Notes: generated by a model not told the origin, from the sequence alone. Numbered from the stretch's first letter, positions 11,026 to 21,905 are shown. The stretch: DNA of 64,000 bases from Chrysemys picta bellii (GCF_011386835.1 NC_088809.1:25985067-26049066); one strand, 5' to 3'. Numbers and translations: made by a program.

Positions 11026-11509
11026 GGAAAAATAAACATTTTAAAACCTTCCGCATCTCGGCACAAACCCAGTTTTGAGAAAACTTCTTTTCAAGTCACC
11101 TTTACAAGGTATCACTCATTAAAAGGGTTGGACAAATATTTTCCGTCAAAACTTTTTTTGGATCGAAAACTAGGGGTTTTTAAAAAGCAGAAAAAATCAC
11201 GGACAGTGTCTGCTTTCCTTCAAAATTTGTTGTGGTTTTTTTAATTGAAAAGCTGAAATTAGTCTGCCAAAACCTGAACATGGTTTGGGGTTTCAGAAGC
11301 ATGTGACCAAATATTTGCTGCTTGCTTTGTTTGATTGTTTAAAGAAACAATAAAAAAATTCTGCTTAAAAAAAATCCAAAACTTTTGAACCACCTCAGCT
11401 TGTGACCAAACACCTGAGCGCATCCAGTCAGAGATTTTTCCAGGTTTCTGATACTCTGCTGGATTCCTTGACTCATATCTGTCTCCATAACTTTGGGTTC
11501 ATTTAGGTT
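11026..11509. other. AT-rich unassigned sequence
   Basis: A/T-run-rich DNA with no coding potential or clear repeat boundary. Confidence 0.3.
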
Positions 11510-11511
11510 AG

Positions 11512-11756
11512 AACATAAGAAAGGCCGTACCGGGTCAGACCAAAGGTCCATCTAGCCCAGTATCCTGTCTACCGACAGTGGCCAATGCCAGGTGCCCCAG
11601 AGGAAGTGAACCTAACAGGTAATGATCAAGTGATTCCTCTTCTGCCGTCCATCTCTACCCTCTGACAAACAGTGGCTAGGGACACCATTCCTTACCTGTC
11701 CTGGCTAATAGCCATTAATGGACTTAACCTCCATGAATTTATCTGTTTCCTAGAGA
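11512..11756 (-). repeat. CR1 3' end fragment
   Basis: The plus-strand text GAACATAAGAAAGGCCGTAC, then GGGTCAGACCAAAGGTCCAT, then CTAGCCCAGTATCCTGTC is the reverse complement of one turtle CR1 3' end. The same block occurs at 18935 and 28352. It is 5'-truncated. Confidence 0.88.
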
Positions 11757-11943
11757 CTGGCTCCATGGGGTCCCTCACAAACTGGAGATGGTTACTGTGG
11801 GTTTGTCTTTAGTATAGCTTATGTACATACTCCACGAACTGAGCATTTGAGCTTGTTCCAGAATCTGGGATGTTGTGAAAACTGAAATGCTCAAAATAGC
11901 ACATGCATGTGAATGGACACAGGGTGCTAAAATTAAATTAACC

Positions 11944-12080
11944 CAGGGGGTCTCAAACTGGGGGTCGGGACCCCTCGGGGTGGGGAATGGGGGGGTTATT
12001 ACTGGGGGTCATGAGCTGTCAGCCTCCACCTCAAACCCTGCTTTGCCTCCAGCATTTGTAATAGTATTAAATATACGGAA
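11944..12080 (+). mobile_element. hAT-like element fragment
   Basis: CAGGGGGTCTCAAACTGGGG followed by GTCGGGACCCC has the start of a common sauropsid hAT family. Only the left part can be followed. A matching right-type end, GGTTGAGAGCCCCTG, occurs separately at about 47336-47350. Confidence 0.5.
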
Positions 12081-12665
12081 GCTTGCACTGCTCCATCCCA
12101 GAGCCGCCAGGGCTCTGTTCAGCCTCCTGCCCCAGGCACAGCTGAGGGCAGCCCTGAAATCTGCCCTACCCTGTACCTGGCTTTCCAAGGGTCCCTATGG
12201 AACTAGTGGCAGCCAGGATATAGTTGCCACAGCCATATCCCTTTCTGCCTCTGGAACGCTCCGCACTCACCCAGAATCTGCCTGAGCCTGGGAGTGCTTG
12301 GGGGAGGGGAGGGTCCAGAGCTAGCAGAGCCAGGGTGACCCTACTGCCCCAGGAGCATTCCCCAAGGGTTTGTGCAGCTGCTTTGCAGCTCCTTAGCACC
12401 AGTGTGTGCCCTGTAAAGGGCTGCAGGGTGACGGGACATCTGGTCAGCCAAATGGGGTCCCGCGGGCCTTTGCTGCTTCCTTTCTTGGTTAAGAGGGAGA
12501 AGGTTGGTCGGTTGTTTGGTTGGGGAAATTCCTAAGCAGACTCCTCAGTCTGTCCCCCGTCCTCCGCAGCCCACAAGTTCTGGGCCAGGAGGCTTATCCC
12601 GGGGAAGGGGATCACTGATCCCAGGGGAGAGGGAAGCCAGGGGTCCCGGGCAAAAGGATCCTCAG
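12081..12665. other. Intron 1 of MLXIPL (start) with no recognised element
   Basis: The sequence just downstream of the MLXIPL exon 1 splice donor on the minus strand. No repeat or further exon was recognised. Confidence 0.45.
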
Positions 12666-12671
12666 ACTCAC

Positions 12672-12967
12672 CTGTAGGCCAGGCTCATGCACTCGAAGAG
12701 CCGAGTGAGGGTCAGGTCGATGGTGTGGGGATCAGCTGGCTCCGGCTCAGTACCATGGTGGCGCCGGCGGGGCACCGAGTCGCTGTGCGGCGAGGAGACC
12801 ATGAAGTGGCCGCTGTGGATGACCTGCGAGTGGGGCAGGGAGCCTGAGCCTGGCCCAGCACTGCCCATACCCAGGCCCTCTGAGTCTGAATCAGAGTCCG
12901 AGTCTGGACCTGACCTGACCTGTGGGTCCGGGAATGGTCCGTGCAGCCCCACCTGCGTTTCAGCCAT
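12672..12967 (-). CDS. MLXIPL: MLXIPL (ChREBP) first coding exon, alpha isoform
   Basis: The exon encodes the first 98 codons plus two bases of carbohydrate-response-element-binding protein, a glucose-responsive bHLH-ZIP transcription factor that pairs with MLX. The ATG at 12967 has a strong context (A at -3, G at +4). An upstream in-frame TTG is not a credible start. Residues 21-32 are an acidic DSDSDSDSEG run. These are followed by SQVIHSGHFMVSSPHSDSVP and IDLTLTRLFECMSLAY, the conserved low-glucose inhibitory (Mondo) N-terminus. The exon ends CTACAG at 12672, followed by a GTGAGT donor. The rest of the gene would lie toward and beyond base 1. No other exon was found, so intron 1 is at least 12.6 kb. 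This first exon defines the alpha form, because the known beta form of mammals starts elsewhere. Confidence 0.93.
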
Positions 12968-13400
12968 TGTGCCCGGTGTTGGTAGCAAGTAGCCGCCTGC
13001 CAGTAAACCTCTCTGTCTGTCTGGGTACCTAGAGCGCCCACATCACAGCAACCCCACACATGCCCATTAGCATAATGAGTGTGCACCACGCCCCCTGGTC
13101 AGCATGTTGCTTCCACACCCTTTCCCTCCCACACCCTGTCCCTTGCTTGCTTGCTCGGTCTCCTCTAAGACTCCCTGCTAAGCTTGCAGTTCCCCTGCTG
13201 TCTCCCCGTGAGTCCTATCTATAGGGTGTAATCCCGCCCCTGCCTCAGCCCTCAGCCTAGCTTCTTTACCCCAGCCATGCCCTTGGGTGGGGCTAGGGGT
13301 GGGCACAGGAGTCGAGCAGAGAGTTAACTCCTTGTCCGCTGGATCCATGGAAAAGGTGGCACCTCTGGGTCACACTAGATTTTATTTCCATAACAAGCTA
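12968..13400 (-). promoter_or_regulatory. MLXIPL upstream region and putative promoter
   Basis: This stretch precedes the MLXIPL ATG. On the minus strand it carries a GC/KLF-type box GGGGGCGTGG near 13084-13096 and an octamer-like ATTATGCTAAT near 13065-13075. No TATA box is placed with confidence and the transcription start is unknown. No paired E-box carbohydrate response element was seen. Confidence 0.4.
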
Positions 13401-14140
13401 CCTGAATTTAAAGGAGAAGCTGCGCCAGCTTCCTCCTGTTCCCAACCCCCCTAGCTGGGAAGCCAGAGACAGGACTCACAAGCAGCAGGTCCTCACTCTG
13501 CTGCTAGAGAGCTCAGTCGGCTTTGTTTACCTTGGCTCGGTGGCTGCTCTGCCTGCGTGTGGGAGAAAAATACATGGTATTTACCTAGCGCCTCTGTACT
13601 AATGTATCCCCCAACACTTCCCGGGGAACAAATACAGATTAAGGGACAAAAACAGAGGAGATTATAGCAACCAGGGTCCAGCTCAGCACAAAGCAGGGAG
13701 CGACTCACTGAGCCATGCCCCAGGGCCTTGGAAACAGACGGGGTGAGAACCTGCTTTAAACTGGCTTCTCCAGGGTCTCTCTCGGAGTCAGGCAAAGATA
13801 CAGATAGTGTCTCCCCGGGGACCTCCGAGGGGGCAAGGACTCAGAGAAAGTTCAGCAGACCTAGTCCATTCAGGGCCTGAAAAGTTCAAACAAAAGTCTT
13901 AGGGGGAGATTTTCAAAAATGGATCCCACCTGCCTCTGACTTTCAGCGGGAGTCAGGCAGCCAGCTCCATGGGTACCATTGAGAATCTCTCCCTTAGACC
14001 CAGGAGGTGTCTACAGCCAATGAAGGTAGCAGTGGGCAGGCAGGACCCTCTGCCCAAGTCTCCATGCTCTGTGTTGGCTGTGGATGATGGTCTGCGTAGG
14101 GGGAAGTCTAAAGGATGGTGCAGTACTGTAGCCAGACCTC
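13401..14140. other. Unassigned upstream intergenic sequence
   Basis: Moderately GC-rich DNA upstream of MLXIPL. I see no second exon, RNA gene or clear repeat. Confidence 0.3.
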
Positions 14141-14158
14141 AACTGAATAATAATATTA

Positions 14159-15440
14159 ATGAAAAGAGTTGCCCTGGCATCACAGAGCTGCAAACAGAAG
14201 CAGCTAACAGGAGTTTGGAGGAGTTTAGAGAGAGTGAGTGGGAGAGGTTTTCCTTCCAGGTTCAGCATCACATGTGATATCAAGATGGTCAGCGATGGAA
14301 CGGATGTGCCTGTCATGCTTTCTTTCCTGTGCATGGAATGCAAGTTGGTGGCTGTGCTGGAGGAAAAGATCATTGGATTGGAGAGGCGAACAGAGATGCT
14401 GCTGAGAAGCAGAGAAGCTGAGATGTTCCTAGACTGCCAGGTTTGGGAAACACCAGTAGCTCAGGTTCAAAGAAGAATGGAGCTGGCCACAAAGGAATTG
14501 GGGAGAGAGGAAGACAGAGAGAAGGCCCAGCAGTTCATAACCACCAGAGACAAGAGGTCACGGCAGCATTCTGCACAGATGGAGACATAGGAGGTAGGCA
14601 GGCTGTGGCCACCAGAGAGAAGGACCAAGCGGAATTCCACACAGCTAGAAGTTTCCAATCAACACCAGGGCCTCCATCTGGAAACTTTGGAAGGTGCCTG
14701 TCAAGATTCTGCAGGGGCAAGGGGAGGGAGAGATGTACGAGACACACCTGGGGGTGGCAGCTTAGCCCAACCTGTAAAAAAAGCAAGCTTGCCCACAAAG
14801 AGGTCTCCAATCATCCAAGGAAGACAAACAATTCTTGTTGGAGATTCAATACTCAGAAGAATCAAAAGAAGATTCTGCAAGGGAGAGGCAGACCACAGGT
14901 TGGCCAAGACATGAGACGTCATTCTTCAATTGGCTAGGCTTCTGAAGTTAGTGGGTGATGGCTCATATTGGCAATGGTTCATATCAGCACTAATGACCCT
15001 GTGTCGTGGGCTATTTTACAGATAGTAGATGACTTCAGGGAACTTGGAAGCATGTTGAAGAAGAAGAGTGTCCAAATGATCTTCTCAGAGATCCTTCCAG
15101 TCCCACAAGCCACAAGTGGGTGGGTGAGGTTCTGTGACCTGCAATGTGCAGGAGATCAGACTAGATGGTCATGATGGTCCCATCTGACCCTAAAGTCTAT
15201 GAGTCTATGCCAAGGAAGACAGAAGGCAGGAGATTCTGGAAGTGAAGCGCTGGATGAGTAAACGGTGTAGGGTAGAGGGTTTTGTGGAACATTGGTCTAC
15301 CCTCTATGTGGAGAGGGGGACGTATAGTTTGGATGGTCCCCACCTCAGTAGAAGGGGGAACCAACCTCCTCAGGGACAGGCTGGCTAGAGTAGACAGGAG
15401 GGTGTTAAACTGATAGCAAAAGGGGAGGGAAGATATAAAC
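14159..15440 (+). pseudogene. CR1 ORF1 with SGNH-esterase domain, broken
   Basis: The first part (14159-14590) is highly charged, with a coiled-coil-like stretch around LEEKIIGLERRTEMLLRSRE. After a frame change, SGNH-hydrolase block I appears as TILVGDSILRR (about 14836-14868). A block III-like VHISTNDPVS follows at 14980-15003, with IFSEILPV at about 15078-15102. A CR1 tail interrupts (15105-15207). The last block resumes as SLDGPHLSRRGN near 15330-15360, with the Asp and His of the catalytic pair. Esterase domains are known in CR1 ORF1 proteins. Frameshifts make this copy non-functional. Confidence 0.78.
15105..15207 (+). repeat. CR1 3' tail inserted in CR1 ORF1
   Basis: GTGGGTGGGTGAGGTTCTGT, then GATCAGACTAGATGGTCATG, then CTAAAGTCTATGAGTCTATG is a 5'-truncated CR1 end of about 100 bp. 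ORF1 esterase sequence lies on both sides, so it is a separate, later insertion. Confidence 0.8.
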
Positions 15441-15554
15441 AGCACAAAATTGAGATGTTGAGAACAAAATTAATCAAGGAATCAAAGGACGTGAAGAGAA
15501 GGAATTACTGAATTGCCTACACACCAGTGCTAGGAGACTGGGTTACAAACATTT

Positions 15555-16030
15555 AGGAGCCTACATTTGCACTAGTTGGTACTATACACGCCTGTTTATC
15601 TGGAACCCTGTTAACTGAACCTCCACACTATCCGAGTCCCTTCCTTGTCCCCCAGCTGGAGACAGATGCTGCAGAGGGTGTGGATCTCATGCTGGGGGAC
15701 AAGGAAGGGATTTGGATGATGCAGAAGCTCAGATAATACAGCAGAGTCTGGGCTGTGAGGAGGAGGATGGTCCCCCACTGAGAGGAGGCCACCCTGAACT
15801 GAATGGCTCTTGTGGCAGTGCAGGAAGCCCTCTCCACCCCTGCTTTCATGAGAGAGAGAGAGCAGGCCGAGCAGAGACCCCCAGCCAGGGCTGAGAGGAG
15901 GAGGAGGAGGAGGGGGCGGCCCTGGCCAAGGGGAGGCCACCCTACTGCTGAATGGCTCAATGGCTCCTGCCCTCTCGATTATCCGAATAAAATCCACGTC
16001 CCCCAGGTCATTCAGATCATCGGGAGCATG
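15555..16030. repeat. Unclassified insertion in CR1
   Basis: This block separates CR1 ORF1 sequence (to about 15550) from the CR1 endonuclease (from about 16035). It contains a GAG/GGA-rich run near 15852-15915. ATCTGGAACCCTGTTAACTG near 15598 and CTCGATTATCCGAATAAAAT near 15973 loosely recall ends of Tigger/pogo-type DNA transposons. The class is uncertain. Confidence 0.35.
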
Positions 16031-16034
16031 CTGT

Positions 16035-16516
16035 ATCTCTGACATCTGGTGGGATGATTTGCACGATTGGAATGTTGAAATCAATGGTTGTAACCTATGT
16101 AGGAAGGATCAAAAAGGCAAAAGGGGAGGGCGAGTGGCACTCTGTCAAAAATGCCATGACCTGTTTCCATGTCACTGATAACTCGGAAGAAAATGATCTG
16201 GAATGCTTATGGAGCAATGTCCTAACAGATAAAGCACAGACCAGGGTATTAATTGGTGTGTGCTACAGACCACCAAATCACACTAGGTGCTTCCTTACAC
16301 ACCTATCTGTAATGTGTAGGGGAAAAGCTACGTGATCATGGGGGACTTCAATCTGAGTGACACATGCTGGAGGTCTCATGCTGCCCCAGCACTAAAACAT
16401 TCTTGGAATTTCAAACATTAGAAATGACAATTTCCTAACTCAAAAAGTCTTGTAACCAACATGGGGGAATTCTCTATTAGACCTTGTCCTAACAGATAAA
16501 GAGAGATCACAGAACT
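16035..16516 (+). pseudogene. CR1 ORF2 endonuclease remnant
   Basis: Reading frames around 16035-16330 give WWDDLHDWNVEINGCNL, then RVLIGVCYRPPNHT, with GDFN-type sequence near 16340-16352 (ATCATGGGGGACTTCAATCT). These are hallmarks of the apurinic-type endonuclease of CR1 LINEs. Frames shift several times. The frame resumes after the insert at 17361 as SLSTSDHDLITF. Confidence 0.78.
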
Positions 16517-16529
16517 AAAAATTAATGGT

Positions 16530-17360
16530 TGCCTGCAAAAGAACCAGTATAACTGTCCAATTTTTTTGAATATTAACATTTGACAGACATGTCTGATCTG
16601 ATAAACATACATAAGGGGAGCAGTGGGGGCAAAAGACATATCTGGCTTCAAGACTAAGCTTGATAAGTTTATGGAGCGGATGGGATGATGAGATAGCCTA
16701 ATTTTGGCTATTAATTGATCTTTGACTATTAGCGGTAAATATGCCCAATGGCCTGTGATGGGATGTTAGATCAGGTGGGATCTGAGTTACTACAGAGAAT
16801 TCTTTCCTGGGTGCTGGCTGGTGAGTCTTGCCCACATGCTCAGGGTTTAACTGATCGCCATATTTGGGGTTAGGAAGGAATTTTCCTCCAGGGCAGATTG
16901 GCAGAGGCCCTGGGGGGTTTTCGCTTCCTCTGCAGCATGGGGTACGGGTCACTTGCTGGAGGATTCTCTGCACCTTGAAGTCTTAAACCATGATTTGAGG
17001 ACTTCAACAGCTCAGACGTAGGTTAGGGGTTTATTACAGGAGTGGGTGGGTGAGATTCTGTGGCCTGCGTTGTGCAGGAGGTCAGACTAGATGATCATAA
17101 TGGTCCCTTCTGACTTTAAAGTCTATGACTCTATTTCACTCATTTTTGACAAACTCACTAGAAACAACATAGGTGTTGAAATGGTGCTTACACTGTACAT
17201 CCTGTTAAATAGAAAGTTCAGATGACTATATTCCTGTATAACATCTCTTTAAACAAAAGCTAATTGTTGTAATGCCTTTTTTGTTTCTGATATTTACATG
17301 GCAAGGATTTGTAAACTTGTTAAAACTTCTTAAATAAATAGTTAAAAAAAAATTAATGGT
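16530..17360 (+). mobile_element. Poly(A)-tailed retroposed insert with CR1 3' UTR and a non-CR1 tail
   Basis: The insert is flanked by the 13-bp direct repeat AAAAATTAATGGT (16517-16529 and 17348-17360). Removing it restores the CR1 frame ELKINGSLSTSDHDL. It holds a CR1 3' UTR to about 17135 (GACTTTAAAGTCTATGACTC), then about 200 bp of non-CR1 DNA with AATAAA at about 17333 and an A run. This looks like a CR1 transcript that read through into flanking DNA and was polyadenylated and reinserted. Confidence 0.65.
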
Positions 17361-18560
17361 AGCTTAAGTACAAGTGATCATGACTTGATCACATTTGTAA
17401 TGTGCAAGCAGAATAAACTTCAGACCAGTTTAACAGCTCCAGTTTCACAAAGCCAATAACAATTATGAGCCAAATCAGCTAGTAGGAAGAATTTAAGCAG
17501 AAAAATATGAATGATAATTGGAAATTGTTTAAGAACACCTTCTAGACACACAAAAAGCCACAATCCCACAACTGAGGAAGAAAGCTGTGCTGGTTAAAAA
17601 ACCAACCTGATTTAGAGGGGAACTGAAGGCAGCTATAAAAAATAAAAAAATAATATATAACCATGGAAGAAAAAGGAAATTGATAGTAATTAATATAAAT
17701 CAGAAGTTATGAACTGTAGAAGATTAATAAGGGACACAAGGAGAAATCTATGGCTAACAAAGCAAAGGACAATAGGAAGGAGTTTTTAAAATATATTAGG
17801 AACAAAAAGAATCCTGACAATATAAAATGAACATGGCACACATTAAATGGACTAAAAACTGGCTTACTGATAGGTCTCAGCAGGTAATTATACATTATCG
17901 AGCAGGTGTATTTCTAGTGGGGTAGTTCTTTGCCCTAGGCTATTTAACATTTTTATCAATGACCTGGAAGGAAACATAAAATCATCAGTGATAATGTTTG
18001 CAGATGACACAAAGATTGGAGGAGTGGTAAATGAATAAGAGGACAGGTCACTGATTCAGAGTGATCTGGATCACTTGGTAAATTGGGCACAAGCAAACAA
18101 TATGAATTTTAATATAGCTAAATATAAATGTATACATTTAGGAACAAAGAATGTCGGCCACACTTACACAATGAGGGACTTTATCCTGAGAAGCAGTGAC
18201 TCTGAAAAAGATCTGGGGGTCGTGGTGGATAATCAGCTGAACACGAGCTCCCAGTGTGATGCTGTGGCCAAAAACAGATAATGTAATCCTGGGATGTTTA
18301 AACCAGGAATCCTGAGTAGGAACAGAGAGGTTATTTTATCTCTGTATTTGACATTAGTGCGACCGTTGCTGGAATCCTGTGTCCAGTTCTAGTGCCTACA
18401 ATTCAAGAAGGAGGTTGGTAAATTGGAGAGGGATCAGAGAAGATCCACAAGAGTGATTAAAAGATTAGAAAACCTGCTTGATAATGATGGACTCAAGGAG
18501 ATCGGTCTACTTAGCTTACCAAAGAGAAGGTTAAGGGTGACTTTATTTCAGTCTATAAGT
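17361..18560 (+). pseudogene. CR1 ORF2 linker and RT remnant
   Basis: The region 17500-17640 gives fragments of the endonuclease-RT linker, including DTQKATIPQLRKKAVLVKKP. RT motifs near 17935-18020 include a FINDLE-like string and FADDTKIGG (ATGTTTGCAGATGACACAAA). The open frame 18075-18281 encodes the RT thumb side (MNFNIAKYKCIHLG, then EKDLGVVVDNQLNTSSQCDA). The fingers and part of the palm are absent. Confidence 0.75.
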
Positions 18561-18934
18561 ATATACAGGGGGAACTAATATTTAATAATGAGCTATTCAG
18601 TCTAGCAGAGAAAGGTCTAACAATCCAACGGCTCGAAGATGAAGTTCAACAAATTCAGACTGGAAAAAAGTTATACATTTTAACAGTGAGAGTAATTAAC
18701 CATTGGAACAATTTACCAAGGTTGTGATGGATTCTCCATCACTGGCCATTTAAAAATCAATATTGGCTGTTTTTCTATAAGATCTGCTCTAGGAATTATT
18801 TAGGGTCAGGTCTCTGGCCTGTGCTATACAGGAGGTCAGACTAGATGATCACAGTGGTCCCTGCTGGGCTTGGAATCTATGAATCTATTAATTTTCCTGG
18901 CGCCATGCGGACTTGAACGAATGTCACTATGGCC

Positions 18935-19910
18935 TCATAAGAACGGCCATACTGGGTCAGACCAAAGGTCCATCTAGCCCAGTATCCTGTTTTCCGACAG
19001 TGGCCAATGCCAGGTGCTTCAGAGGGAATGAACAGAACAGGTGATCCATCAAGTGATCCATCCCCTGTCGCCCATTCCCAGCTTTTGGCAAACAGAGGCT
19101 AAGGACACTCAGAGCATGGTTTTGAATCCCTGCCCATCCTGGCTAATAGTCATTGGTGGACCCATCCTTCATGAACTTATCTAGTTCGTTTTTGAAACCT
19201 GTTAGTGTCTTGGCCTTCACAACATCCTCTGGCAAAGAGTTCTACAGGTTGACTATGCGTTGTGTGAAGAAATACTTCCTTTTGTTTGCTTTAAACCTGC
19301 TGCCTATCAATTTCATTTGGTGACCCCTAGTTCTTGTGTTACGAGAAGGAGTAAATAACACTTCCTTATTTCCTTCTCCACATCATTCATGATTTTATAG
19401 ACCTCTACCATATCCCCCCCTTAGTCATCTCTTTTCCAAGATGAAAAGTCCCAATTTTATTAATCTCTCCTCATATGGAAGCTGTTCCATACCCCTAATC
19501 ATTTTTGTTGCCCTTTTCTGAACCTTTTTCAATTCCAATATATCTTTTTTGAGATGGAGCAACCAGATCTGCATGCAGTGTTCAAGATGTGGGCATCCCA
19601 TGGATTTATATAGAGGCAACATGATATTTTCTGTTTTATTATCTATTCCTTTCCTAATGTTTCCCAACATTCTGTTCCCTGTTTTGACTGCCATTGCACA
19701 TTGAGAGGATGATTTCAGAGAACTATCCACAATGACTCCAAGATCTCTTTCTTGAGTGCTAACGGCTAAGTTAGACCCCATCATTTTATATGTATAGTTG
19801 GGATTATATTTTCCAATGTGCCTTACTTTGCATTTATCAACATTGAATTTCATCTGCCATTTTGTTGGCCAGTCACGCAGTTTTGCTTCCACACTGTCAC
19901 TAGATCAGCA
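18935..19910 (-). mobile_element. CR1 LINE 3' end, 5'-truncated
   Basis: The minus-strand frame 19425-19892 encodes the ORF2 C-terminus (MKFNVDKCKVRHIGKYN, then ERDLGVIVDSSLKSSSQCAM, then ATKMIRGMEQLPYEERL). The 3' UTR runs down to the end block at 18935-18990. This CR1 is tail-to-tail with the plus-strand CR1 ending at 18892. Confidence 0.88.
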
Positions 19911-20434
19911 GGAGGATGAATTGGTCAGAGATTAAAAATTCTTATGTTAATCATTCCCCCCCCCCACAATTTCTTCATAATAAATATACAAGAGCAGCTG
20001 GATCAGCCCCAGCACAGGCAGATGGAAGTGTCCAGCTCAGCTACTCTTGGCATAGCCCCCTGATTATAACCAGGGCGAACAGTGGCATGGAGCTGGGGTC
20101 AGTCTCATAGGGCCTGATTTCCAAACCGAGGGCCAGATCCTGTGAGGTGCTGAGTGTCCTCAACTCCCACTGAGAGATCAACCCTGCAAATCTGCACTCA
20201 GATGAGTAGTCCCTGCCCGGGTGAGTAGTCTCCATGACATTCAGTATGGAGATCATTGTTGAGAGCTGGGTGAATAACATGCACAGAGAGTTTATTTGAC
20301 TGACTTTTCTGTTGATTGGCACAAGCATCATTCAGGAATCATTTTTTCATTCTCCAACCCACTCTTCATTTGCTCCCAATTCAGAGAAAAACAAGCCTGT
20401 ACCTCACCACTGTGCCCTGCAGATTCATTACAAC
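19911..20434. other. Unassigned sequence
   Basis: No gene seen. A block near 20108-20175 (GGGCCTGATTTCC, then CCAGATCCTGTGAGG) resembles common sauropsid low-copy MITE sequence, but its ends are not visible. Confidence 0.3.
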
Positions 20435-20442
20435 ACTGGGAG

Positions 20443-20688
20443 CAGGGCCGGCTCCAGGGTTTTGGCTGCCCCAAGCAGCAAAACCAAAAAAAAAAAAAAG
20501 CTGCGATCGCGATCTAAAAGAAGCCGCGATTGCGATCTGCGGCGGCAATTCGGCGGGAGGTCCTTCACTCCCAGGCGGAGTGAGGGACCGTCCGCCGAAT
20601 TGCCACCGAATACCTGGACCTGCCGCCCCTCTCCTGAGCGGCCGCCCCAAGCACCTGCTTGAGAAGCTGGTGCCTGGAGCCGGCCCTG
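20443..20688. mobile_element. hAT MITE with perfect 8-bp TSD
   Basis: The ends CAGGGCCGGCTCCAGG and CCTGGAGCCGGCCCTG are exact inverted repeats. The 8-bp sequence ACTGGGAG flanks both sides (20435-20442 and 20689-20696), the target size of hAT transposons. The 246-bp interior contains palindromic CGATCGCGATC and GCGGCGGCAATTCGGCGG but no transposase. Confidence 0.9.
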
Positions 20689-21702
20689 ACTGGGAGCATC
20701 TTGTAGACTAGCCGCTGAGAAGTTAAAGGGAAATGTTTTTTAAAAAATCCTATCTGGAGACATTTTAAAGGCATGGTGAGCCGGCTTGGTGCCCTTGTAG
20801 ACTGGGGATTAGCCACTTACAAGAGGAAAAGGGAAATGGAAGAGATGTACTGTGACTGAGTGTCTGGAGGGACTACATGGACAATGCCACACTCAGGGCA
20901 GACTGCAAGGAATAGGGCAGACAATCTCCCTAACTGGTAGTTTATTCTAGAATTAGATTCACCAAGCCCGTAACGAAACAGCTTCTGAAATACCAGACTG
21001 GTTACCAAGAAGTAAAATACAGTCCCCTTTAAGCATTCCAGCTCTTGGTCCCCATCTAGACAGCCAAGTCTAATATAGTGAGTGGTTACTGAAAACCAGA
21101 TTCCCCAGATGTTCGGTCCACCAGTCCTAAAGAACCAGATGCTGATCCCCAGCTCAATATGAGTCTCAGATCTTACCCAATAATCACACAGGTGTTAACC
21201 CTTTAGTAACTAAAACTAAATGTTTTAATAATAGAAAGAAACAAAAAGGAGAGTGTTGCAGTGGTTAATAGATCAATATACATACAGGTATGGGAAAAGT
21301 CCTTAGGTCAGTTTCACAGTGGAGATGGGAAGGCTACTGATTTACAAAATCTCTCTGGAATCAATTTAAAAGGTTATACTCCAATAGGCAGTCCAAGTGC
21401 AGAGTTTGTTCAAATTCTTTCATGAGAATCCCATGGTAAATCCAGAGTAAACCTGGAGACCTCAGTCTTGTGGCTTAGACTGTCCCGGTCAAAGTTTAAG
21501 CAGACCTGAGATAAAAAGGATCAGATCCGGGGCTTTTTCTGTATAGTTTTCTAGCAAGCTGATAAGCCTCTTGACAGCAATTGTCACAGCAGGACTTTCC
21601 TGCATGAAGAATAGGCAGCGCATATTGCTGCTTAGAAGCTAAACTTTCATTTCCTATGCATATACAGGTAAACTAGTGGCATTCATTTACATAAGGCAAT
21701 TA

Positions 21703-21905
21703 TCAGAGGGGTAGCCGTGTTAGTCTGAATCTGTAAAAAGCAACAGAGGGTCCTGTGGCACCTTTAAGACTAACAGAAGTATTGGAGCATAAGCTTTCGT
21801 GGGTAAAAACCTCACTTCTTCAGATGACTTGAAGAAGTGACGTTTTTACCCACGAAAGCTTATGCTCCAATACTTCTGTTAGTCTTAAAGGTGCCACAGG
21901 ACCCT
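21703..21905. mobile_element. PLE inverted-arm insertion 1
   Basis: Two copies of the PLE 3' end lie head to head. A minus-strand arm runs from 21703 to about 21825 and a plus-strand arm from about 21828 to 21905. The 13-bp direct repeat CATAAGGCAATTA flanks it (21690-21702 and 21906-21918). The minus arm has an extra 44-bp end (21703-21746, with GGTAGCCGTGTTAGTCTG) that the plus arm lacks. Confidence 0.88.
21784..21823 (-). ncRNA. Hammerhead-ribozyme-like core in PLE end
   Basis: On the minus strand the order is CTGAAGA, then a hairpin (AGTGAGGTTTTTACCCAC), then GAAA, then GCTTATGC, then TC. This equals the hammerhead boxes CUGANGA, stem II, GAAA, a short stem III with tetraloop, and an H17 cleavage base. 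One extra A lies between CUGANGA and stem II, and stem I is not evident. Hammerheads are known in PLEs. Activity here is unproven. Confidence 0.45.

Larger units (their letters stand above)
14150..18892 (+). mobile_element. CR1 LINE, near full length but interrupted
   Basis: Components in order are ORF1 with coiled coil and esterase (14159-15440), the ORF2 endonuclease (16035-16530 continuing at 17360), the endonuclease-RT linker (17470-17840), the RT end (17880-18560), the 3' UTR, and a tail ending GGAATCTATGAATCTATTA at 18892. Three insertions lie inside: a CR1 tail (15105-15207), an unassigned block (about 15555-16030) and a poly(A)-tailed insert (16530-17360). The central RT is deleted near 17840. 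Many stops and frameshifts make it a fossil. Confidence 0.85.

Noticed and set aside
12968..12988. Extended MLXIPL N-terminus beginning MLPTPGT
   Set aside because: It would need a TTG start; the ATG at 12967 has a strong context and fits the family.
12687..12992. 101-codon plus-strand frame over MLXIPL exon 1
   Set aside because: Antisense shadow; the minus strand carries the conserved Mondo motif and splice donor.
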